Shown here: piece by piece, positions 1 through 4,866 of the stretch
How positions within the stretch are numbered: position 1 is the first letter of the stretch
Layout: each line of letters opens with the position of its first letter
From: Ectothiorhodospiraceae bacterium
GTDB taxonomy: Bacteria > Pseudomonadota > Gammaproteobacteria > Nitrococcales > AK92
Assembly: GCA_029263635.1 (NCBI GenBank)
Contig: JAJUFY010000130.1
Coordinates: 1-6,373 of the forward strand
Direction of reading: 5' to 3'
Length of the DNA: 6,373 nt
Made by a program: the position numbers and the translations under genes
Notes under the pieces: generated by a model
What the model saw: only the letters and a program-made list of their open reading frames with translations
Told to the model about the DNA's origin: nothing
Database searches by the model: none

Positions 1-111
1 GGCGCCGTTGTCGCTGCCGGCGCGGTGGTGACCAAGGATGTGCCGCCGCTCACCGTGGTCGGCGGCAATCCGGCCCGGGTTCTGAAGACCATAGACCTGC
101 AAAGGGACTGA
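1..111 (+). CDS. Hexapeptide-repeat acyltransferase, C-terminal fragment (5' end outside window)
   Basis: Only the last 36 codons are present, in frame from base 1 to the TGA at 109-111. The visible peptide begins GAVVAAGAVVTKDVPP and continues TVVGGNPARVLK. This is the hallmark end of the left-handed parallel beta-helix domain of bacterial O- and N-acyltransferases (WcaF/CysE/NodL/maltose-acetyltransferase type): a final hexapeptide coil, the VTKDVPP turn and the GNPA-R loop that contributes to the acyl-CoA site. In a polysaccharide locus such an enzyme usually transfers an acetyl group from acetyl-CoA to a sugar hydroxyl or amino-sugar in the cytoplasm. The exact acceptor cannot be told from this fragment. 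Its stop is 2 nt before the ATG of the downstream membrane protein, and the AAGGGA that serves that gene lies inside this coding end, so the two are almost certainly co-transcribed. Confidence 0.9.
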   Translation, partial: GAVVAAGAVVTKDVPPLTVVGGNPARVLKTIDLQRD

Positions 112-113
112 GC

Positions 114-1445
114 ATGGCGGTTGCAACCGGAGTCTTCGCTTCCCGCAAGCATCGCGAGCAGGCCGTGCCAGAGAGGCTGGGGCTGGCCTTCTGGCTGCTG
201 GTGCTGTTCTTCGCCTTCGAGTATCTGCGTCCGCAGGACATGCTGCCGGCGCTAGCTCCATTCCGGATTCCCCTGCTGCTGACGGCGGCCATGCCGCTGG
301 TGTGGCTGCTGGTGGCCGACAAGCGCGTGCTCAAGGACCAGTTGATCCTGCTGCAGGTGGCCTTCATCGGGCTGGTCGCCGTGAGCGTGACCTGGGCCGT
401 CAATCATTACTGGGTCTTCGAGACCTTCAAGGTGATGGTCGCCTACTGCGTCGCCGCCACGCTGCCGGCGGCGGCCCTGCTGGTGAGCGGCCGCCGGCTG
501 GTGGCCTTCTTCAATTGCTGGATCGTCATTCACGTCCTGCTGTCGCTCTGGGCCATGACCCACGAAGGGCGGGGGACAGGTGGTTTCCTGGGCGACGAGA
601 ACGATCTCTCGCTGACGCTCAACATGGCCCTGCCGTACGCCTATTATCTGCTGCAGAGGCCGGGGCAGCCGTTCTGGCGCCGGCTGCTGTACATGGCCGC
701 CTGCGCCACCCTGGCGGCCGGGGTCGTGGTGAGCGAGTCGCGCGGCGGCTTCCTCGGGCTGGTCGCGGTGCTGTTCGGCATCATCATGTTCTCGCGGCAG
801 CGGGTGCGGAACCTGCTGATCATCGGCGCGTTCGGGCTGATCGGCCTGGCGGTGGTTTCGCAGGAATACGTGGCGGAGATGCAGACCATCGCCGATACTG
901 AAGACTCGACCCGGCATGATCGGCTGTATTCCTGGCGGCGGGGCTGGGAAATGTTTCTCGACCATCCGCTGCTTGGCGTCGGCGCGTCGAATTATCCCTG
1001 GCGCGTGCAGGAGTACGAGATCCGCTCGCACGAGTACCTGCCTGGCTCGGTGCGGCTGCACGGCGGCCGCGTCGCCCATTCGCTGTACTTCACGGTGATT
1101 CCGGAGTTCGGCCTGGCCGGCATTCTGCTGTTCTCGGCCCTGTCATGGCTGATGTTCAAGCGCCTGCGCGACGTCGTGCGGCTGGAGCTCAAGCAGCCGG
1201 CGCTATTCGCCGCCGCACCCGAATTGCCCCTGCTGGCGCGGGCGATGATCGTGTCGATGTTCGGGCTGTTCGTCAGCGGCGCCTTCATTTCGGTGCTGTA
1301 TTACCCGCATTTTTGGGTGCTGATCGGTTTTACGCTCGGGCTCACCGCTGCTGTTTCCGCCCTGACAGCATCAGCTGAAAAGGGCGGGGTTTTCACGAAG
1401 GAGGAGAAGGGCGCCGTTTTCAGGAACACAGCCAGAAGAAGCTGA
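114..1445 (+). CDS. O-antigen ligase / Wzy-type polysaccharide polymerase-like membrane protein
   Basis: This 443-residue multi-pass inner-membrane protein has many hydrophobic segments, for example about residues 23-37, 50-67, 76-96, 104-124, 128-147, 190-206, 211-226, 233-248, 327-346, 376-396 and 398-417. Between about 250 and 326 lies the large hydrophilic periplasmic loop typical of the Wzy_C (O-antigen ligase/polymerase) superfamily. Family-type motifs include GDENDL (160-165), ESRGGFLG (208-215), HPLLGVGASNY (284-294) and AHSLYF (321-326) followed by EFGLAG. The last matches the conserved His-containing end of the catalytic loop. Members join undecaprenyl-linked glycans to each other (Wzy), to lipid A-core (WaaL) or to proteins; sequence alone does not separate these, and the EPS setting favours polymerisation. 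The start at 114 has AAGGGA at 102-107. It is 2 nt downstream of the acyltransferase stop and followed by a hairpin before the deacetylase. The last 22 residues are hydrophilic and contain a short internal duplication. Confidence 0.88.
   Translation: MAVATGVFASRKHREQAVPERLGLAFWLLVLFFAFEYLRPQDMLPALAPFRIPLLLTAAMPLVWLLVADKRVLKDQLILLQVAFIGLVAVSVTWAVNHYWVFETFKVMVAYCVAATLPAAALLVSGRRLVAFFNCWIVIHVLLSLWAMTHEGRGTGGFLGDENDLSLTLNMALPYAYYLLQRPGQPFWRRLLYMAACATLAAGVVVSESRGGFLGLVAVLFGIIMFSRQRVRNLLIIGAFGLIGLAVVSQEYVAEMQTIADTEDSTRHDRLYSWRRGWEMFLDHPLLGVGASNYPWRVQEYEIRSHEYLPGSVRLHGGRVAHSLYFTVIPEFGLAGILLFSALSWLMFKRLRDVVRLELKQPALFAAAPELPLLARAMIVSMFGLFVSGAFISVLYYPHFWVLIGFTLGLTAAVSALTASAEKGGVFTKEEKGAVFRNTARRS
1377..1430 (+). 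repeat. 27-nt imperfect tandem repeat inside the ligase C-terminus
   Basis: Two adjacent 9-codon units encode EKGGVFTKE (1377-1403) and EKGAVFRNT (1404-1430). About 19 of 27 bases match by eye. The repeat lies after the last transmembrane helix, in a hydrophilic tail that the family does not normally need, so it may be a small local duplication or a short inserted element. The junction creates an AGGAGG (1398-1403) resembling a ribosome-binding site, but no start codon sits at a usable distance. Confidence 0.5.
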
Positions 1446-1466
1446 AAGCGATGCCTGCCGAGGGCG

Positions 1467-1495
1467 CGGTTGCCGGGGCCGCGCCCTGGCAACCG
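1467..1495 (+). other. Strong intergenic RNA hairpin (12-bp stem), no U-tract
   Basis: CGGTTGCCGGGG (1467-1478) pairs with CCCTGGCAACCG (1484-1495), with one G-U pair, around a 5-nt CCGCG loop. An overlapping, mutually exclusive pairing exists: GGGCGCGG (1462-1469) with CCGCGCCC (1479-1486). The element fills much of the 93-nt gap between the ligase and the deacetylase. No run of T follows, so it is not a standard intrinsic terminator. A partial terminator, an mRNA-stabilising or processing stem, or a translation-level element are all possible. It also covers the alternative TTG start at 1470 and argues that translation begins downstream at 1539. Confidence 0.6.
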
Positions 1496-1538
1496 GCGAC
1501 GGCGCGCCAAGCAACGACAACCCAGGGAAGGGAAGAAT

Positions 1539-2378
1539 ATGAGCTTTTATTTGAAAACCATCATAGGGTGGCTGCTTTTCAATAGCAGGCTATATCGTTT
1601 CTTTTACCGGGGCCGCGCCGTCATCACCCTGTTTCATCGGATCGACGATGACCGCAGCCAGGACAGCCTGTGCTGCAGCCAGCGGGACTTCCGGCGCTTC
1701 TGCAAGTTCTTCAAGCGGTACTTCAAGGTCGTCTCGCTGTCCGAGCTGCTGGACAAGATCGAGCGCGGCGAGGACATCAGCCGGCATCTGGTCATCACTT
1801 TCGACGACGGTTACCGCGATAACGCCACCCTGGCGGCGCCGATCCTCAAGGAATGCGGCCTGCCGGCATGCTTCTTCGTCAGCTCCGGCTTCCTCGATAC
1901 CGGGATGAATGCGCCCTGGGACACCGAGCGGGGCATTCGCTCGGAGTGGATGGACTGGGATCAGGTGCGGGCACTGGCCCGCGACGGTTTCGAGATCGGC
2001 GCGCATACCATCAACCACATCGATCTGGGGCAGGTCACCGGGGAGGCGGCGCGGCGCGAGATCGTCGAATCCAAGCGGCGGCTGGAAGAAGTCCTGGAAA
2101 CCCGCATCGACCTGTTCAGCTATCCGTTCGGCGGGGTTGAACAGTGCGCCGAATCGAACCGGCTGGAAGTGCAGCGAGCCGGATTCCGCTGTTGCGCGTC
2201 AGCCTACGGCGGGCTGGTGTCGGCCGGCGAGGATCCGTTCCGGCTGCAACGGATGCCGATCAACACCACCTGGCATCAGACGCCCTACCAGTTCGGTCTG
2301 GAACTGATCGACTCGCGCCAGCCGCGGTTCGTCAGGCGGCCAGCGGCGCAGCCGGCCGAGGCGAGGACGACGGTGTGA
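1539..2378 (+). CDS. NodB-family polysaccharide deacetylase (carbohydrate esterase 4)
   Basis: This 279-residue protein carries the three canonical NodB/CE4 motifs. Motif 1 is TFDDGY (87-92), with D89 expected as catalytic base and D90 as metal ligand. Motif 2 is HTINH (156-160), with H156 and H160 as metal ligands. Motif 3 is SYPFGG (194-199). Such enzymes use a divalent metal to remove N- or O-acetyl groups from glycans. The N-terminus is somewhat hydrophobic (about 5-15) but followed by arginines, and has no convincing cleavable signal peptide; the protein may be cytoplasmic or weakly membrane-associated. I chose ATG 1539 because purine-rich AGGGAAGGGAAG lies just upstream. The longer in-frame TTG at 1470 would add a 23-residue Arg-rich stretch encoded by the hairpin. 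It lacks the DVEDYF-like start of the exosortase-locus deacetylase subfamily. Its TGA overlaps the start of the next gene, implying translational coupling. Confidence 0.92.
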   Translation: MSFYLKTIIGWLLFNSRLYRFFYRGRAVITLFHRIDDDRSQDSLCCSQRDFRRFCKFFKRYFKVVSLSELLDKIERGEDISRHLVITFDDGYRDNATLAAPILKECGLPACFFVSSGFLDTGMNAPWDTERGIRSEWMDWDQVRALARDGFEIGAHTINHIDLGQVTGEAARREIVESKRRLEEVLETRIDLFSYPFGGVEQCAESNRLEVQRAGFRCCASAYGGLVSAGEDPFRLQRMPINTTWHQTPYQFGLELIDSRQPRFVRRPAAQPAEARTTV

Positions 2379-3487
2379 CGGAGGGAGCGGTTTCCGTTGC
2401 GGCAGCGGCCGGTTCCCCGTCTGCAGCGCTGCGTCTGGCACTGGTCCCGGCGACCGAGGCCGCCGCCTGGGCGCAATGTCTTGAGGCCTACGAAGCGGCC
2501 GGCGGCGCGGTCGCGGTCTACCATCTGCCGGAATGGCTGCAGGCGCATCGCGCCGGCAGCCATTTCCTGCTGGCGGCGACGGCGCCGGACGGTAGTTGCC
2601 GCTGCCTCTGCGCCGCGACCATCAGCCCGACTCGGGCCATGCCCGGGCACCGGGTGCTGTGGGCCGACCGCTTCCAGGGCGGGCTCGAGCCGCAGGCCGA
2701 GCAGGTGGTGCTGGGGGGTATCGCCCGGCTGGCAGCGCGGCAGCCGCGCCTGCTCAGGGCGCAGGTGCGGCTGCTGCACTGCGCCGACGAGCGGCGCCGG
2801 CGCTGGGGGCAATGGCTGGCAGCCGCCGGCTTTACCCGCTGCAGCCAGCCGCGCAGCTACCGCATGACGGCGGTCGTCGATCTGCGGCCGGCGGAGGCCG
2901 ACATCATGGCGGGGTTCCACGCCACGGCCCGGCGCCATATCCGGGCCGTGGCCAAGCACCCGGTGCGGATCGCGCCGGTTGCCGACACCGCGTACGCCGC
3001 CAGGATGGAAGCGCTGCTCGAGGAGACCCGCCGCCGGACCGGAGGCACGTTCTCGGCCGAGATGCCGACGCGGCTCATCGACAGCGCCGTCCGCTATCCC
3101 GAGCGGATCCGGATCCTCGGCCTGTTCCGGAACGATACGGCGGGGCCGGAAGCGCTGCTGGCCTTCGCCGCCGGCTACTTGCATGGCGACCACGCCGAAT
3201 ACGCGACCGCCGCCTCCACCCGTGGCTCCGACCTGAAGCTGGCTCTCGGTTACGGCCTTGCCTGGGAACTGATGCGCTGGGCCAAGGCCGCCGGCGCCGA
3301 CTGGTTCGACTTCGGCGGCATCACGGCAGGAACGCATGCCGATGCCCAGGATCGGCTCGGCGGCATCTCCGACTTCAAGCGCTACTTCTCGCAGGACGTC
3401 CGCGAGGTGGCCGAGGAGTGGATCCTGGAACCCAGCCCGGTACGCGCCCGGCTGGCTGCCTTCGTGCGATCGGTCGTCCTGCGCTGA
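2375..3487 (+). CDS. FemAB/GNAT-fold acyl- or aminoacyltransferase-like protein
   Basis: This 370-residue protein starts with the GTG at 2375, which overlaps the deacetylase stop as GTGA and has GAGGCGAGGA (2358-2367) upstream. An in-frame ATG at 2144 would overlap the deacetylase by more than 230 bp and is unlikely. The C-terminal half shows the FemAB/Acetyltransf_6 pattern: a helical ARMEALLEETRRRTGG stretch (208-224), the YLHGDHAEYATAAS strand region (268-281), the helix LGYGLAWELMRWA (291-303), DWFDFGGI (309-316) and GGISDFKRYF (329-338). DFGG followed by FK..F is diagnostic of this superfamily. FemAB enzymes attach amino acids from aminoacyl-tRNA to muropeptides; relatives are common in EPS/exosortase-type loci with unproven acceptors. 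There is no signal peptide, so it is probably cytoplasmic. The coding region is even richer in GC and Arg/Ala codons than its neighbours. The fold call is firm; the substrate is unknown. Confidence 0.85.
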   Translation: MTEGAVSVAAAAGSPSAALRLALVPATEAAAWAQCLEAYEAAGGAVAVYHLPEWLQAHRAGSHFLLAATAPDGSCRCLCAATISPTRAMPGHRVLWADRFQGGLEPQAEQVVLGGIARLAARQPRLLRAQVRLLHCADERRRRWGQWLAAAGFTRCSQPRSYRMTAVVDLRPAEADIMAGFHATARRHIRAVAKHPVRIAPVADTAYAARMEALLEETRRRTGGTFSAEMPTRLIDSAVRYPERIRILGLFRNDTAGPEALLAFAAGYLHGDHAEYATAASTRGSDLKLALGYGLAWELMRWAKAAGADWFDFGGITAGTHADAQDRLGGISDFKRYFSQDVREVAEEWILEPSPVRARLAAFVRSVVLR

Positions 3488-3494
3488 CCATGTC

Positions 3495-3508
3495 CGCCGC
3501 CGGCGGCG
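3495..3508 (+). other. Short GC palindrome immediately after the FemAB-like gene
   Basis: CGCCGCCGGCGGCG is a perfect 14-nt palindrome that can form a 5-bp stem (CGCCG/CGGCG) with a CCGG loop, 7 nt after the TGA at 3485-3487. There is no adjacent T-run; the nearest TTTTT is at 3536-3540. In such GC-rich DNA a palindrome of this length may be chance. Confidence 0.3.
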
Positions 3509-3616
3509 CTCTGCTGCGGTGCTGAACGGGTCGGATTTTTGCCGGTGGAATCCGGGCCGGACCTGCCCGATGTTTTCTCTAGATCGTTTTCGCCGTCGTC
3601 AAATGGAGACGGTTTT

Positions 3617-3643
3617 AATCTGCTGTGATTCGTTCCGCAGATT
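3617..3643. repeat. 7-bp perfect inverted repeat in the intergenic region
   Basis: AATCTGC (3617-3623) and GCAGATT (3637-3643) are exact reverse complements separated by 13 nt (3624-3636). The arm spacing gives a 20-bp centre-to-centre distance, close to two helical turns, which fits an operator for a dimeric regulator. It could equally be an RNA stem-loop in a leader. It lies about 90 bp upstream of the TATACT hexamer, a typical place for an activator site. Confidence 0.4.
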
Positions 3644-3734
3644 GTTGAAGATCCAGTTCTCAATTTCGGCTGTTCGGCTCCTGGGGCCACTTGGGTAGTG
3701 TGACGGCCTTCAAGTTACAGGGGTCGGGGGAACT

Positions 3735-3740
3735 TATACT
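3735..3740 (+). promoter_or_regulatory. Possible -10 hexamer (TATACT) for the secreted-protein genes
   Basis: TATACT differs from TATAAT at one position and sits about 95 nt upstream of the ATG at 3836. No good -35 lies at 16-18 bp: TTCAAG (3709-3714) is 20 bp away and TTACAG (3715-3720) is 14 bp away. If real, the promoter would probably depend on an activator. I could not find a convincing sigma-54 -24/-12 pair in the region. Confidence 0.3.
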
Positions 3741-3773
3741 CGGTGCACGCAATAGAGCGGCCTTTAAGGCATT

Positions 3774-3799
3774 TTTGCAGCGGCAAAGTGCATGGATGC
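3774..3799 (+). repeat. Two adjacent small dyads in the putative 5' leader
   Basis: TTTGC (3774-3778) pairs with GCAAA (3783-3787) around AGCG, and GCAT (3790-3793) mirrors ATGC (3796-3799) around GG. They end 36 nt before the ATG at 3836, inside the leader if transcription begins near 3747. Either stem is weak on its own; the pair may be a leader structure or chance. Confidence 0.25.
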
Positions 3800-3835
3800 T
3801 GTTGTCGAGCAAACTAATATTGGGTGCTATTTGAA

Positions 3836-4771
3836 ATGAAGATCTTGAAATATCTTGCCCTGGCGGCCGCAGTCGGTTCGACCAGCGTGCAGGCGTCGGT
3901 CCTGATCGAAGAGAAGTTCGACGACGGCGCTCTCGGGAGCCGCGGCTGGTACGACAACACCAATCAGGTCATTTCCAGAACCGAGGCCGTGCCGGGCAGC
4001 ACCGGTTCGCTGCAGTACACCTTCCGGGCAGGAGCGACCACGCCGACCAGCGGTGGCGCCGTCCGCCGCAAGTTCAAGGAAACCGACTCCATTTATCTGA
4101 GCTATCACATCAAATACAGCAGCAACTGGGTTGGTTCCGGAAAACCCTACCATCCCCACCAGTTCTATTTTCTAACCAACCTCGATAGCGACTATAGCGG
4201 ACTCGCCTCCACGCACCTTACGACCTACATCGAGGATAACGGCGGCCGGCTGCAGCTCTTCATTCAGGATGCGCAGAACATCGATCAGAACAGAATCGGC
4301 CAGGATCTGACCAACATCACCGAGGCGCGTGCGGTTGCCGGCTGTAACGGCAGCGCGGACGGGCGCCCCGCCGATTGCTACCGCGCCGGCTCTCAGTACC
4401 GGAACGGCAAGATCTGGAAGGCCGATGTCGCGACGTTCACGAACTCGCGCGGACCCTACTACAAGGCCGACTGGCACCACGTCGAGGCCTACGTGAAGCT
4501 GAACAGCATCGTCAACGGCAAGGGCGTCGCCGACGGTGTCGTGAAGCTGTGGGTGGACGGCAAGGTCATCCTCGACCGCAACGACCTGCTGCTGCGGACC
4601 GGGCGGCATCCCCAGATGCGCTTCAACCAGCTGGCGATCGGCCCGTACATCGGCGATGGCTCCCCGGTGGAGCAGACCTTCTGGATCGACAACCTGACGC
4701 TGGCTACCGAACCTCCCGCCGCGTCGATCGCCCCGCCGTCGCCGCCCAAGCACCTGCGCGCCGGCAACTAG
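3836..4771 (+). CDS. Secreted jelly-roll (concanavalin A-like) polysaccharide-lyase-like protein
   Basis: This 311-residue protein begins with a Sec signal peptide (MKILKYLALAAAVGSTSVQA, likely cut after A20 by the V-Q-A rule). The mature part resembles the beta-sandwich of heparin-lyase-I/PL-type and LamG-like proteins. It has an N-terminal FDDG strand (28-31), an IYLSYHIKYSSNW strand (86-98), HPHQFYFLTN (106-115), WHHVEAYVKLNS (213-224), VVKLWVDGKVI (235-245) and a closing TFWIDNLTLA strand (281-290). The WHH-E-YVK, LWVDGK and WIDNL pattern is typical of the fold. C170 and C181 could form a disulfide. It may cleave or bind the locus polysaccharide in the periplasm or outside; catalytic residues cannot be assigned by eye. 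ATG 3836 is preferred over in-frame GTG 3824 because it starts directly at the signal peptide; both have weak ribosome sites. A TAA at 3815-3817 closes the frame upstream. A Pro-rich tail, PPSPPKHLRAGN, ends the protein. Confidence 0.8.
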   Translation: MKILKYLALAAAVGSTSVQASVLIEEKFDDGALGSRGWYDNTNQVISRTEAVPGSTGSLQYTFRAGATTPTSGGAVRRKFKETDSIYLSYHIKYSSNWVGSGKPYHPHQFYFLTNLDSDYSGLASTHLTTYIEDNGGRLQLFIQDAQNIDQNRIGQDLTNITEARAVAGCNGSADGRPADCYRAGSQYRNGKIWKADVATFTNSRGPYYKADWHHVEAYVKLNSIVNGKGVADGVVKLWVDGKVILDRNDLLLRTGRHPQMRFNQLAIGPYIGDGSPVEQTFWIDNLTLATEPPAASIAPPSPPKHLRAGN

Positions 4772-4793
4772 CAAACCGCCGGGGAAGTTTCCT

Positions 4794-4835
4794 GCAGGCT
4801 GCCGGCGCATGTCACCGGACATTGCCGGCGCCTGC
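4794..4835 (+). other. Long bulged intergenic hairpin (17 pairs), no U-tract
   Basis: GCAGGC (4794-4799) pairs with GCCTGC (4830-4835), GCCGGC (4801-4806) with GCCGGC (4824-4829), and ATGTC (4809-4813) with GACAT (4818-4822) around an ACCG loop. Only a single T bulge (4800) and a small GC/T internal loop interrupt the stem. It lies 22 nt after the jelly-roll gene stop and 31 nt before the beta-helix gene start. Without a following T-run it looks more like an mRNA-stabilising, processing or partial-termination element that sets different expression of the two genes than a full terminator. Confidence 0.65.
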
Positions 4836-4866
4836 TGTTCACACAACCAAACACAGGCTATCCACG

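Larger units (their letters stand above)
3488..3835 (+). promoter_or_regulatory. Non-coding gap with dyads, likely control region of the secreted-protein genes
   Basis: About 350 bp separate the FemAB-like gene from the next start. The reading frames crossing it have no family-like sequence and are continuations of shadow frames. Base composition is visibly more AT-rich than in the flanking genes, especially from about 3575 onward. It contains a short GC hairpin just after the operon, a 7-bp inverted repeat at 3617-3643, a TATACT hexamer at 3735-3740 and two small dyads at 3774-3799. A weak stem CCGTC/GACGG (3593-3597 with 3608-3612) followed by TTTT could be a poor terminator. I read the stretch as the end of one transcription unit and the start of another; this is inference. 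Confidence 0.5.

Noticed and set aside
1470..1538. TTG start 23 codons upstream of the deacetylase
   Set aside because: The TTG lies inside a strong hairpin, and the added peptide is Arg-rich and not family-like. ATG 1539 has a clear purine-rich ribosome site.
1451..1538. Small ORF starting ATG 1451 in the ligase-deacetylase gap
   Set aside because: It overlaps the hairpin, runs out of frame into the deacetylase and has no recognisable sequence.
2144..2374. Upstream ATG extension of the FemAB-like gene
   Set aside because: It would overlap the deacetylase by more than 230 bp, removing nothing recognisable and adding Arg/Ser-rich sequence. GTG 2375 overlaps the deacetylase stop as GTGA and has a ribosome site.
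2285..3337. 350-aa open frame on the - strand opposite the FemAB-like gene
   Set aside because: It is a long antisense frame caused by the GC-rich codon pattern. Its translation is rich in Arg, Gly, Pro and His with no domain pattern, while the + strand frame has clear FemAB motifs.
3593..3616. Intrinsic terminator CCGTC/GACGG followed by TTTT
   Set aside because: The stem is only 5 bp with a 10-nt loop and a 4-T tract, and lies more than 100 nt after the preceding gene; too weak to call.
3488..3835. Sigma-54 promoter, sought because some EPS/exosortase-type loci use one
   Set aside because: Several GG-N10-GC spacings occur, but none matches the TGGCAC and TTGC elements well. The best -24-like AGGCAT (3767-3772) has its TTGC at the wrong distance.
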